A stretch of DNA of 64,000 nt from Gremmenia infestans (taxonomy: Eukaryota; Ascomycota; Leotiomycetes; Helotiales; Hamatocanthoscyphaceae): the NCBI GenBank assembly GCA_032629725.1, contig JAFEVB010000031.1, forward strand, positions 1-64,000, written 5' to 3'. Positions within the stretch are counted from its first letter, which is position 1, and each line of letters begins with the position of its first letter. The translations under genes were made by a program, and so were the position numbers. Under the pieces are notes generated by a model. It was not told where the DNA came from. It saw only the letters and a list, made by a program, of their open reading frames with translations, and searched no databases. Positions 34,540 through 46,973 of this stretch are shown in pieces.

Positions 34540-35326
34540 GAAAGTCATACCCTGGGAGAAGATGGTTTAACCATTCTGCCTTTCATATATATAAATGAAA
34601 TACATATCTGACATACCAGTCGACTTCATTACCTTACATATATACATGTATACTTACAGTATATGTATCAAATCCCAACGCTGAATTGATTTTATTTTCT
34701 GCTTCATGGAATTCCCCTTCAAGGCGAGGAGTTTTCTAGTCCTCTTGCTCGTCACTGTAATGCAAAGAGAGCTCATCGCAGCTAGAGGCTCGAGATGTAT
34801 ACTTTGGTAGTAGTATCAACATATAATCTCATATCTGATTCATGATCACGATGTCTACGTAGGGCCGGGCCTTGCGGGTCATCAGCCACAGCAATATCCT
34901 TGGCGTTTGATTGGTGTTCCACGGCCGCCAAGCCACATGCTGCCCTGGCTAATCCGCCCTGGTGTGGCGTGGCGTGGCGTGGCGGCTCGGGCTCGTGGAG
35001 TGGCCGTCGAGGCCGGAAAAGCTCGAAAGACTCACGTCATTTGCCATTCTTTCTTTCACTGGCGCCGGCCGACACGAGCAGTTCGTATCGCGACTTGATA
35101 TGTTCATGATCATGCTACGTATCCAGTAAATATATCTTCACTATGCACATTCGTTTTTATTCTTTTTTGCTGCCACCAGACTGCATCCTTCCCCTTCCAT
35201 AGTGAGCTGATCCGCCGGCGTGAGCAATCAATCAATCATCTTTGTTTGCACCGGATAAACCGGATCGCCGCGTCGCGGCTGCGGTCACAACCGCCGGTTC
35301 AGACCTCTGAACCTCTTGTCTGTACC
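34540..35326. promoter_or_regulatory. Intergenic and promoter of the flippase
   Basis: About 790 bp. Contains a short (GGCGT)n run at about 34964-34984 and pyrimidine-rich stretches before the ATPase start. No gene; the 60-70 codon frames at 34900 overlap the repeat and look spurious. Confidence 0.5.
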
Positions 35327-38300
35327 ATGGATCGTTCCAACGACCAAAACTCCCCGCCAAAGAAATTAGCCCAGACCACCAAAAGTGATGGGTCCGAAGA
35401 CCCGACCAGCAGCCCATTGAAATTGCGGCGTAAATTGACTATCAATACATCGCCAGAATCGGAGTCGTCTTCCGGGACTTATCGCACACCAGCAAACTTG
35501 GCCATTAACCTCCCACAAATTGGGGATTCAATATCCATTGATACGCTACATCATGCGCCCTTGTCGCAGCACCAGAAGATTCAGAATCATGAATCGACGG
35601 ACGAGATAGCAGATCGGGGTTCCGACGCCTCTAGGGAGAGTGACGCCGAGGATCAGACGATTGTTGAAGATGATCCAAAGAATCCCATTTCTCAAACGCA
35701 CCGGTTCAGAGCTTTGAATTCGCCTCTTAGATGGAGCAATGAGGGAATTCAACGGAAAACCAACTTTTGGTATCAGAAGTATATCATTCAAGGGATCCTT
35801 CGACGGAAGGAAACACAACCCACCAAGGACGGACGCCGTATCGAACTTGACGTTTCGAGGCACAGTCCATTAATTGATGAAAGAACGGGACAGCCATATA
35901 TCGACAATAGTATCCGTTCGAGTCGTTATACTATCTGGAACTTCCTTCCCTCACAAATCTGGTTTCAATTCTCCAAGGCTGCCAACTTCTTCTTTCTTGT
36001 CATTGGCATTCTTCAACTGGTGCCTGGGCTTAGTACGACCGGATCATTCACCACTATTCTCCCTCTACTATTCTTTCTGTTTTTCATCATAATCAGAGAA
36101 GGATATGATGACATTCGCCGCTATCAACTCGACAAAGTGGACAATGGGCAGGCAGCACGTGTTTTGAACGGATCTTCGTCTAGGATTTCAATTCTACCTA
36201 TCCGAATACTCAACCCCGGTATAGATTACTGGAATCGATTAAGACAAAAGGCACTCATTCAGGTCGGAAAGGGTGCGTCCGAAACGACCTCTATTGAGCT
36301 TAGCAGTGAGGAATATGTCGATGATGTCAACTCTGGGGACTCGCTCAGTCCTGGCCAAGCTGCTTGGTCCACCATACAATGGAAGGATCTCAAAGTAGGG
36401 GATGTTGTCGATTTGAAGCGCAACGACCCGATACCGGCCGACATTGTGCTCCTTTACGCGGACGGTCGAGATAACATTGCATACATCGAGACTATGTCAC
36501 TGGATGGCGAGACTAATCTCAAAATCAGAAGGCCCCCGAACCTACCTTCCTGCGAAACTTTGGCTGCTATTTCTCAATGCCGTGCAACTTTCGTAGTAGA
36601 AGATCCCAATTCCGATCTTTACCAATTCCACGGCAAAGTCACGACCAATGGACAGACGTCCCCAGTCACGCAGGATAACATTGTGTATCGCGGGAGCACC
36701 TTGAGGAACACCAATAGAGCTTTTGGAATGGTCATCAACACGGGTGAAGAATGCAAGATCCGCATGAATGCTAATAAGAACCCGAAGCCAAAAGCACCCG
36801 CAGTCCAAGCTATAACTAATCAGGTGGTTATTCTTCTCGTCGTATTTGTGGTCTTGCTAGCGACAGGCTGTACTGCAGGGTACGAGATATGGACAAAAAT
36901 ATTTGAGAGAAAGGCATGGTACTTGGAGGATGCACATCTTGGTCCTGCAGAGATTTTTATCGCATTCGCCATCGAGTTTAACAATCTCATCCCTCTAGCC
37001 CTTTATGTTAGTCTCGAGTTGGTCAAACTTGCTCAGTTCTTACTCCTGCACGACGTCGAGATGTATGATGAAGCTTCAGACACGCCAATGGTATCCAATA
37101 CACAAAACATCTACGAGAACCTTGGGCAGGTCAGCTATCTATTTTCTGACAAGACTGGGACTTTGACGGAAAATGTTATGCGGTTCCGGAAGATCAGCGT
37201 CGCGGGTATGGCTCTGGTGCATGACTTTGAATCGGAAGTGTCGACCAAAGTGAAAGACTTGCAATTGCCCAAAAGATCTAGTTTCCATGACCCCACAACG
37301 CCAACGATTGTGGAGCACGAAGCATTAGATAATCCACGGGTATCTAGAGATGGATTTCCGTTCCCTGTTGGCAGAAAATCTTTGACTGTCCCAAGATTGG
37401 AACGGTCTATGTCGCGACGTAGCCTGAATCGCGATATGTCTTCCAAGGAACTTTTGAGAAGCCTTTGGAAGCACCCTGATGCTAAGCTCTCAGAGAAGGT
37501 ACGATTTTTCTTGCTATCTCTCGCACTTTGCCATACCTGTTTTCCAGAAGATCGAAAGGATGGAAAGACTGGATTTCAGGCTGCTTCTCCTGATGAACTT
37601 GCTTTGGTCGAGGCAGCTGTGGAACTGGGCTACATTGTGACTGACAGGACGACACGTTTGATCACGTTATCAATCGACATGTTTGATTCAAAATCTCCAG
37701 CGCAGGAAGTCTATGAAGTTCTCGACATAATAGAATTTAGCAGCAAAAGAAAACGCATGTCCATTATCGTCAAATTTCCCGATGGAAGAATTTGTTTATT
37801 CTGCAAGGGCGCAGACTCTGTTATTCAGCCGAGGCTTCGGCTCTCTGCCCTGGCGCTACAAAAGGCATCAGAGGTTAGACAACGACAGGATCAACGGAAA
37901 AGTTTTGAGGTTGAAGAAGCGATCATGCGGAAGAGTCACGATGAGCAGTCTCGGAAGAGTCTCCAGAGGTCAAGCTTTCAGCTGGATAGACCTAGTATGG
38001 AGATGAGAAGAATAATATCCGGGCGGAAGAGCGTAACAATTGATGAATACCCTCCAAGCCCACAATCCTTATTCCAGCGAAACGATTACGAAGGGCAAAG
38101 CCCGAGGAAGTCCTCACAACTCGACAGGCGATTTCTTTCCTTGCCTCTTTCGGAGCCCAGCACACCACGAATTGTGACCGATCAATCAATGGACGATGCA
38201 TCTATTTTCGAACGTTGCCTTGAACACATTGACGACTTCGCATCTGAAGGACTACGAACCCTTATGTTCGGATACCGATTCATCGCGCAGGATGAATACC

Positions 38301-39882
38301 AAGGCTGGTCAAAACTCTACCACGACGCCACAACCAGTCTTGTCAACCGACAAGAAATGATTGAATCTGCTGCCGAGATAATCGAGGATGAGTTTGATCT
38401 CGCTGGTGCTACGGGAATCGAAGATAAACTCCAAGACGGCGTCCCCGAAACCATCGAGAAGTTACAGCGAGCAAATATCAAAATCTGGATGCTTACCGGC
38501 GATAAACGCGAGACTGCTATTAACATTGCACACTCTGCAAAACTTTGCAAAAGCTATTCCCGTGTTCTCATTCTCGACCACAAGCAGGGGCCCCTCAAAA
38601 CGCAGATCGATTCAGCGCTTTTTACCATCATGGAAGGCAGGATCGCCCATTCTGTTGTTGTAATTGACGGTCAAACATTAATGGGAGTTGAGAATGACGA
38701 TGCGTTGAGTGCACATTTCTACAACCTCCTGCTTCGTGCCGACTCGACCATTTGCTGCCGCGCATCCCCAGCACAAAAAGCGAGCATGGTCAAAAACATT
38801 CGGCACAAGGTACCTGGTTCCATCACTCTTGCCATTGGCGATGGCGGGAACGACATAGCCATGATCCAAGAAGCCGACGTCGGCGTAGGAATTAGCGGGA
38901 AAGAAGGTCTACAAGCCGCCAGAGTAGCCGACTACTCCATCGCCCAGTTCAGGTTTCTCCAACGCCTTCTTCTTGTCCACGGTCATTGGAATTACAATCG
39001 TATTGCCCAATACGCACTTGCTACGTTTTGGAAAGAAATGCTATTCTACTGCATTCAGCTCCTGTACCAAAAATGGAACGGATACACCGGGACATCGCTT
39101 TACGAAAATTGGTCGCTCACTGTTTGGAATACCTTGTTTACTTCGTTATGTGTTATGATCCCCGGAATCTTCGAACAGGATCTCTCGGCTGCAACTCTCC
39201 TTGCCGTCCCAGAGATCTACAGCTACGGTCAGAACTGCCAGGGCTTCAACCTCAAGAAATGCGGGTTATGGATGCTCAAAGCGGCCGTGGAAGCTGTTGT
39301 TGTCTATTTTATGATCTATTGCCTATACGGCCGCGTCATCTTCACCACAGACCAAGGACTGTTCGCTATCGGCGACTTGGCATTTACTGTCTGCGTCATC
39401 TTTATCAATATAAAACTATTGTTCGTCTTCCCCCATCCTCACCCTCACCTTCACAAATCACAATCAAGATTAGATCATATTCCTAACTCTCTCTAACTCA
39501 CAACAGGGTTCTAGACAGCCACTACAAAACCTGGATCCCCCTCCTCAGCGTGACCATCACCCTCCTAGGCTGGGGCATCTGGAACGTCTTCCTCTCCCTC
39601 GCATACGCCAATACCCCCGGCTCCTACGCCGTGTACAGCGCCTTTGTGCATCATTTCGGCTCGAACCTCGCTTGGTGGGCTACGCTATTCGTAGTACTCG
39701 GTGTGTTGTTTGTGTGCGACGTTTTGGTTACGACGCTAAAGAAGCGGTGGTGCCCGAATTTGGTGGATGTTTGGCAGGAGGTGGAACGGATGGGGAAGAG
39801 GGGCGGGGAAGAGAGGGTGGGCGGGCTTGAAGGTGGGGATGGGGAAGAGGGGGGTGGTGGGCAGAGTAATAGGATATTATAA
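35327..39882 (+). CDS. P4-type ATPase, phospholipid flippase (Dnf3-like)
   Basis: 1489 aa from exons 35327-39420 and 39507-39882; the junction restores INIKLLVLDSHYKTW. Flips phospholipids to the cytosolic leaflet in Golgi or plasma membrane. Long disordered N-terminus (residues 1-170); first membrane pair around SKAANFFFLVIGILQLVPG; actuator loop SLDGETN in place of TGES; phosphorylation site SDKTGTLTENVM; nucleotide domain KGADSVI; ASEGLRTLMFGY; hinge IWMLTGDKRETAINIAHSAK; GDGGNDIAMIQEADVGVGISG; then the C-terminal membrane helices. P4 marks are the DGET actuator and FWKEMLFY. The extra 130-residue Ser/Arg insert between 37860 and 38180 and the KRETAINI hinge favour Dnf3 over Dnf1/2, Drs2 or Neo1. 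Normally needs a Cdc50-family partner, not seen here. The start is the first ATG in the frame. Confidence 0.93.
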
Positions 39883-40112
39883 TGTAATTAATGGCTTGAA
39901 ATGTTGACTTCTTATACTCCGTAGCAAGCAGGCATGCATGTACGCTAGCTGCAATCTACACAACCTTTGAAGGAACTGGTATGATGAGATTCAAAAATGG
40001 TATGTTTCTCACAGTGGCCACTGATACTCTCATAAATGAACATCTGGTTCATGCGAGGTCAGTCACGTGCTAATGGAGCCTGCTTCTCTCTAATCGATGA
40101 GTGGTGAGATTT

Positions 40113-43100
40113 CTAACCACCATCAGCGTAGCCGTTCCAGATTCGCCAATCCACACAACCATTAGCAGTATTCTGCTTGAGGACACCCCCATTCTTAGCA
40201 GTTGTCGTGCCAGTATCACCTATATTGAAGTTAGTTTAGTTTCCCCCGTCATATCGCACTAATAACTTACAGCCGTTTAGAATCGTATTATATATATCCA
40301 CGCACTCCTGATCCTTCGGAATATCCCAATTCTTCTCCGGATTGCATCCACTCTGGTCATCGGAGAATTTAACATTCACCCAGACTAGGTGCTGAGTCGG
40401 ACCTCCCAGTGAGCATTTTGCTTCAGATGTCCACAAGCCGGCGGCCGTGCCGTCCACGGCTGTTGAGCCGCAGAAATCCAGGGTATTGGGATCGAACCAG
40501 AACCTATCGCCTGCGTAGCCCTGTTCAGAGCTGGTCGACGAACTGTAGGTTGGTCCCTTTGCTCCCTTGGCTCCGCATACGTGTGCGGCAGAGAAGTTGC
40601 TATAGGGGTAGACTGTCAGTTCGTGTTCTTTGTTATGCATGCTAAGAGAGAGAGGAATGAAATGGAATCGAAAATTACCCGATGCTAAGTGGGAATGGGT
40701 GGCGTAGCGTTAGGGGATTAGAATCAGCCTTGCCTCCGGGCCCGTAACATGTTAGATTGCCTAACGGACTTGAAGAGGATACTGTCGATGAAGGCGTGGG
40801 TGATGGTGTAGTCATAGATGATGTAGTGCTAGCAGCGGCTGCTGCTACTCCTGATTCATAGGCAGAGTATATCGAGGCGATAGTTGTCAGGGGAATCCCA
40901 GCCCCAATGCAAACAAGCTCTGACTTGCTACTACCATAGGATAAGGTTGAAACTGAGGTGCAGCCTATGACTGCGCCAGCATTGTTGGTTTCTGTCGTTA
41001 TTATAGAAACAGTAGACTTGGTTAAAGTTGTACTTATCGAAGACGGGCTACTTGATCTAGACGACGTGAGTCCTGTGCTTGTCGGTTGCCTTGATGCTGA
41101 ATGAGTGCTACTTGCGCCGGTCTCCAAGGTACTGGATAAATCAGTTGAGTTGCCGGAGCCAGAAGCGGTAGGATTATTTGTGTAGCTGCCGCAAGGATTC
41201 ACACCTCGTTGCTGAATAGGGTTGGGGGCCATGGGCAGCGCCATGGGCTGAGGGGTAGCTGGTTGGACCCAGAAGTCTCTAGAGGCAACAAATTGACCCT
41301 GTATCCATAACCGCCAACGACCCATTTGATAGACAGGGCCATAAGGGTCATTCTCAACTGCCAGCCAGGCCTGGAGAGGGTCAACTTCTACAAAGAGTGT
41401 GCCTTCAAGACCGGTGGCGTCGGGTGCGGGGTTGTCAGGATCGGTACGCGTGTAGCCCAAGACAGTACTGAGGCCGCCAGTACCGGGGATCAATCCAGCC
41501 ACCAAGTCACCAAGCTGTTCTGCACGGGCCTGATAAAAAAGCGGAGTGACATATCCGGCCGCTCGATCTATTCGTGTCGTAAATGGAGATATGACAAAGA
41601 CTTGAGGGTTATAAGCCGCGTTCAATGGGCCAAGATTACCCGCTGCGTCGTTGTTGACATACTGAGTAATGCTGTCGGCATATGTTCCACCATCGCGGAG
41701 GACATTGAACCCTTGTCTTAAAAAGGTATCTTCGTCCGTAGGAATCCAGCCAGGTCGAGAGAATACGGGTACTTCCCAAATATGGGCAATATATACCCCT
41801 TTGGTAGATACAATGACCACAGCTGAACACCCATACATACCACCCGTACCCGCGGCAGCCGCAAAATTTGTTGGAAAGTCGAACCATTCTCCAGAAGTCC
41901 GAGAATCAGCCCCTCCGCTCTGAATCCATGCGGGTTGTAATCTGGTGGCATAGTTGATATCGACAGTACCAATGGCAATTTCCGGGAAAGTTCGTTTTTG
42001 ATGTGTGTTATCTGAAGGTGATGCTGCAAGAGCCGAGGATTTTGGTATTGAGGTAAAGACCGTGGGATTTCCAATGGCCCCGTAGCTAGGGGTTGGCGAG
42101 AGAGATGTTGTGACAGTTGGGATCAACGCACAGTCTTCAGAAGTAGCTGTGAAACCCATGGTGCCATTATTAGGAGTATTTCCGCCCACGGAACACGCTT
42201 TACCACAAGTATCACTCTCGCATTGCGCCCCAGAACGACTTGTTGATGCAGTACTAGAGACAGTAGTCGTGAAGTCTGTGACGGAGCATCCCCTAGTCGT
42301 GAATGTTGTTAAAGGAGTGCATGCTGTAGTTGACAATGTAGAGCCGCCGGTCGTGTACGTGGTAGGTACACATAGATCAGTTACATGTAATGCAGTCTCC
42401 GTGAGAGTACAAGAAGACGATAAGCTTGAAGACGAGGTTGAGGATAAACGTTTTGACGAATCAGCATCCGAGCTACTTTTCGATTTTCCCTCGTCGTCTT
42501 CCGTGAGATCGTCGAGTTCTGATGTCAAGTCGTCCAAAGCAGGATCGATACCTTCGATATCTCCGGCATTGATACTGCGCGTGATTTCGTCCAAGTGCTT
42601 GTCGATACAGGACAATGAATTTACGACGTCGCTGATAGCGCCAAGTACCGGTAGACCCCTTTTCTTCTTTGACCCGCACGGTTTCGCCGACGAATCACTG
42701 CCCAGGTCGGAGATGAGACTCTCGACACCGCTTTTGATGCCATTCACTTGGTTGAGAGTGTCTGTCTTGAGTGATGTGGGGTTTGATTTCCAAGAACTTA
42801 TGATAGGTATCAGGCCGACAATCTGGGAGGACACTGAAGACACCGCAGATGTTGCTTGGGAACTAGCGAGAGTTGTAGTGACTGGTGGAAGAGTAATTGG
42901 TGAGGAGAGTCCTCCGCCGGTAATCAAGGGTTCTTTGACGGTTGTGCCAGATTGAATAATGAGGGAAGTAGTAATGCCCATCGTGACGATTGGGAGAGGT
43001 GCACTACCATTGCTGCTACCACCAGGCGCCGAAGAGGATATTGAAGAGAAAGAGTGCCTGTACGAGCTGCTAGTTCCAGATGACGAGGAGACCAAGCTCC

Positions 43101-43383
43101 CCGTCCCGATTGATGAGTATTTCGAAAATTGCGAAACGCTTCCAGGGGATAAGGGGCTGGTTGCCCCGGGGGATAGTGCTGTGCTATTGTGTCCCGGAGG
43201 ACTGCTGCTAGATCTAACAGCCAGATTTGTACTTGATGAAAAGGAGGTCCTTGATGAGGTAGAATTTGAAAAATGCGAACTACTATTGCTTGATATAGCA
43301 GCTGCTGATGCATATTGAGCAATTAAAGACAGAACGAAAACTGAGTTAGCGGCTGATACGGACGCGGTACCACAATACCACAT
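40113..43383 (-). CDS. Large secreted Ser/Thr-rich (mucin-like) protein of about 1060 aa
   Basis: Exon 1 runs from 43383 to about 40680. Introns follow near 40641-40679 (donor GTAATT, joining PLSIG to MHNKEHE) and near 40220-40270 (joining ILNGC to DTGTTTAKNGG). A hydrophobic leader (VFVLSLIAQYASAAA) is followed by about 130 residues of almost pure Ser/Thr/Pro/Gly, surely O-glycosylated. Then come an acidic region (LDDLTSELDDLTEDDEGKS), a Thr/Cys motif (TTYTTGGSTLSTTACTP), a folded domain of about 240 residues (from EIAIGTVDINYATRLQP to MGRWRLWIQGQFVASRD), another Ser/Thr linker and a Cys-rich end (about 10 Cys). Such modules occur next to chitinases and on surface proteins of ascomycetes, but I see no catalytic residues. 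A cell-surface or matrix protein is inferred. Confidence 0.8.
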
Positions 43384-44707
43384 GGTGAGATTTCATGTGC
43401 AATATGTTGCAAGGAAATGAAATTCAAAAGAGATAGATATAAACGACAGGAGTCAAAATGTTGCTTGCTTGCGAGGGAATCGAGAGGGATATATATGTAT
43501 AGGTCATAAAACTCGAGGATGATGAAATTAACTTGATCCTTTTCCACCGCGATAATAGAAAGCTTGAAAGTCGAATCCGTAGGAAATCCACTCTCGGAAT
43601 AAATGGTTCACTGAGTGGCTTAGGGGTTTTTCGACATGGTGTGCTTCCTTATAGCATGGTTCACACGACTGTTCAATTAATCCTGCTTTTAGGCCATCTC
43701 CCTCAACCACCAGACAGATCAAGCTCGGGGTTGTAGCTTGCAGAATAAGAAGGGGCGAAGGGACTAGCGCCATCTGGTCGCATCTGAGTAGCAGATACAG
43801 TTAGGTGGAAAAAGTTTGAAACCAACCACTTGCTAGCGTGCTAGAATATACGTATTTTCAGTATTCGTGATTTAAGCTTTCAGTTGGGAGGGGGTGTTTG
43901 AACTTTTTGCACCCTATTATAGATGACATTAATGATTACATTATCACGCATCAACGTCAAAGTACATAACTGAAACGGGTCTTTATGAAATGAAGGAAAA
44001 GGGAAGAAGTGAGGAAGTTTTAGGGCGAATTACTACTTATTGTTTAAGAGGCCGAAAAGCTGGACTAAGTAACAACCTAATCAAAAATCCTATCTAGCAG
44101 AACACAAATAACATACGAGTCGAGTATTTTTAAACTACAAATTACCTCGGAAACTGATCACCCTCTTCTATTATGCTCTTCTATGATTTTTGCGGGTTAT
44201 TACATATAATAAACAAAAATCATAGGAAGTCGGTTCTCGTCTATCGGTTCCCTGCTAAAAAGCAGAGCTATTTTAGGCTGTCTGCACAGGCCATGGCAGT
44301 GCCGCAAACGCAGCCGCTCCTTTCTTCCTTTAACCCCACAAAGAGGTAGGGTGCTATTTTCTGATTCTAGTAGTACCTAGAACATTCATACCTAATATAG
44401 GATCAGGGTGCCAAGGAGCCTTAAGTATGAAATCTAAAAATAATATTAAGTAAAGGTAAAGAGAGAATCGAATCTTTATATATATCTTATAATAAAACAT
44501 CTTACATTCTTCTTCTACTTATATAAAAGCTTATTTAATGCTCGAATTACATTCCGGATGAAGAAACTCTATAGCTAAGTAAGAACAGCTTTTTATTAGA
44601 TTATAGTAGAGACATATTCGGCAGAAGCAAGTCCAAAAGCAACAGCAGCAAGCAATAATACATCAGAGATAGGCAAAGGAGCTGTGCAACAACGCCCTAA
44701 ATAAAGG
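43384..44707. other. Long AT-rich intergenic region, no gene
   Basis: About 1.3 kb of AT-rich sequence between the secreted protein start and the ankyrin pseudogene. Frames at 43528-43773 (both strands) are short and motif-free. The AT excess grows toward 44.4-44.6 kb, next to the damaged ankyrin gene, which hints at RIP spreading, but no element is recognisable. Confidence 0.5.
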
Positions 44708-45480
44708 ATGATGACCCCGTCAGTAGGCCCAGCATCTTACAACGACCTGATTTTCCTGGACCCTGATGACCTAGGCTATGTCGGCCCTAAGCCCGCCTTC
44801 GTTGAGTCCTTTGAAGCAGCCTGCCAAACTGGCCCCATTTATATGGTCAAGTCAATTGTTTCTTCCTAGACACGCACCCCAATCTTCCTTCACAATGGCC
44901 TCATACTCACCCTCAGCTCCGGAAGAATCGCGGTTGCTAGATACGTTCTCTCTGCTGGCGCACCTATCGCTCGCCGAACCACGGATAAAATCTTTCTTAG
45001 ACCTTGACGAGCAAATTCCGCTTTTTGAGCTTCTCACTCATTTTGGTTGGAACCCAAGTACTCCTGGTAAGTGTGGTGCCGTCTTACTTCCCCAAGTTGT
45101 TAACAACTTACAATTTCTCCGCTGGTGTCTTGACCACGGTGCTGATCCTAGCCTTGGCCAGCAGCACGATAATAGAAACCACTATGGCGAGACAGATACC
45201 AACTCGTGTTCCGCCCTTGAGTCGGCCGTAAGCTGCGGTGATGTGGAAGCTGTGCGTATGCTCTTGGACGCTAGCGCAAAAATACAGAACGGTACACCTT
45301 TACACCGTGCCGCAGGTGTAGTTCCGCCTGGCATAAATCCACATGCTAGCCCAGTCACCCCTAGCAAGGAGCTCGATACCGATCTTGAAGCTACTTATAG
45401 AGCGTAATGCGGAGGTGAACCAGAAAGAAAATGGCAAGAGCACCACTGCTTAGCTTGCGAAAAGGGTGGTTTTGGCTAGT
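44708..45480 (+). pseudogene. Ankyrin-repeat gene, broken by one stop and two frameshifts
   Basis: Frame 1 from ATG 44708 reads MMTPSVGPASYNDLIFLDPD and reaches VKSIVSS followed by TAG at 44867-44869 (probably CAG before), then TRTPIFLHNGLILTLSSGR and ARYVLSAGAPIARRTTDKIF. Near 45000 the homology jumps to another frame: DLDEQIPLFELLTHFGWNP, LRWCLDHGADPSLGQQ, SALESAVSCGDVEAVRMLL and NGTPLHRAAGVVPPGINP. Near 45375 it jumps again to IPILKLLIERNAEVNQKENG and is then lost. These are classic ankyrin repeats of a family expanded in filamentous fungi. A 209-codon frame (44778-45407) covers the middle, but it fuses non-homologous N-terminal sequence to real repeats. The gene is dead or, at best, makes a fragment. 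Confidence 0.82.
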
Positions 45481-46194
45481 ATCCCTCCTGCTTTTCGTGT
45501 ATACTTGGATCTATTCTTGGGCGCAGCAGGGAAATTGATTGATTAAGTACCTTGCGCACAATGTCATCGCGGGGTTCTCTTCTTCTAGGTTATCTCCGTC
45601 TTTGTATATTTTTGCTTCTTACATTTATTAATCATATAATGTATTTCCCTAGGTTGAAGCAAAGTTATGCTGGGTTGGCACCCTCTAATACACTTCATAA
45701 GCTGTTCTCTTAAGCTCTAAGGGTATATATATACACTAGCTTGCAAATTATAGTCAGATGCTACGCGCTTTAATATCCTGGTTGTTTCGACTTTATATTC
45801 CAAATCATTATATAACAAGTAGTTATGATAGGTCTGTGTATAAATCGGCTATGAGTAGAAACCCTAAGTCTGGGAAACACTTTATCTGATCCGTGAAATG
45901 CTATCCGGATAGTCAGTCTCCAAGAAGTGTTTCAGCAGGGAAAATAACAACGTACCATAATCCCAGCCAACACACTATTATTACTTCCCGTGGCATAAAC
46001 CGCTATTGCCACGCTTCAAGCATCCTTAACAGAAAAGCCATCCAACTAGTGCCTCGAACCTCCGGATAGCAAGCCGCAGCAGCTCTTCCGCATCTCAGCC
46101 TCAGCTACCAGACTGTCCTGGACAGCTAATCGCATCTCCTTTGACCACATCCCCCACTTCCGCCTCACTCAAACTCTCTCCCAGGGTCCTTCCT
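45481..46194. other. Intergenic region, no gene
   Basis: AT-rich, about 700 bp past the ankyrin remnant, ending in a C-rich stretch that belongs to the 3' side of the next minus-strand gene. Nothing recognised. Confidence 0.45.
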
Positions 46195-46649
46195 TCACAA
46201 CACCTCATGATAGATCCTCAAGACCCAAGTCCACATCCTCCCCCACCACCTCCCTTTCTGCACCCGCCCATTTCCCGCCCCCGCCCCCGCCCCCTCACCA
46301 TCACCACCCGCATCATCACCACCCTCCTCCTTAAGCCCCCGCTTAAACTCAGCATACCCCCGCTTCACGCGCGCCAGTTCCCCGTACTGCCGCAGCTGAT
46401 ACGCATACCTGAGGTATGGCTGGGCGGTGGCGGGCCCCAAAGCCTGGAGCTGCGATATGGTCGCGCAGTGTTGGTGGGGGTTGGTGGAGTTGAATTCTTT
46501 GATGGCTGGGTGGGTGGGTTGGTTGTTAGTTGTGATGTGGTGTAGAATGAGGGAGGGCGCGGGTTTGTGGGTTTGTGGGTTGTAGTTTACGTACCTATGG
46601 CTTCGATTGCGCGTTGGAATGAAAGGATCGGTGCTGTGTTTGTTGTCAT
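46195..46649 (-). CDS. Small Trp-containing protein, 121 aa, unknown (tandem pair, copy 1)
   Basis: Two exons, 46649-46595 and 46505-46195, total 122 codons with a phase-1 intron (GTACGT..CACCCAG). The first 18 residues are MTTNTAPILSFQRAIEAI. The middle is basic and Tyr-rich (PYLRYAYQLRQYGELARVKR, then YAEFKRGLKEEGG). A Gly/Ala/Asp low-complexity stretch follows, ending in RWWGRMWTWVLRIYHEVL, an aromatic amphipathic segment that could insert in a membrane. I do not recognise it. It shares strand, intron phase and overall plan with the next gene 324 bp upstream. Confidence 0.65.
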
Positions 46650-46973
46650 TTTGTATGTAGATGTCGCCATTCTGCTGGTTATTGGGATTTTGGTTTGATG
46701 GTGAAATTATTAAAGTGTAAAGAAGAAAGAGAGCGAAAGAGGGAATGTAAGAAAGGGAAAGAAAGGGAAAAAATGTTTAAATATAAAAAGTGATAGAACG
46801 CCGAAACTGCCTACTTCTTAGCTAAACGTCATTTTTAAACAACGTACCTACAAGTGTAAACTAAAATCAGCTAAGTCCCTATCAAGTTAAATTAAACCAA
46901 ACATAGACTTTTACAAATCCTCCTCTTTACTTTTGTTTTCAACTCTTCTTAGTCCTATAGCTCGCTAGAAACT
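46650..46973. other. Short gap between the two Trp-rich genes
   Basis: Upstream region of copy 1. Purine-rich (AAGAAAGGGAAAGAAAGGG near 46750). No gene. Confidence 0.5.

Noticed and set aside
45004..45231. Hydrophobic plus-strand frame of 75 codons, membrane-protein-like
   Set aside because: It is an out-of-frame shadow of the ankyrin pseudogene; the overlapping frame has clear ankyrin repeats.
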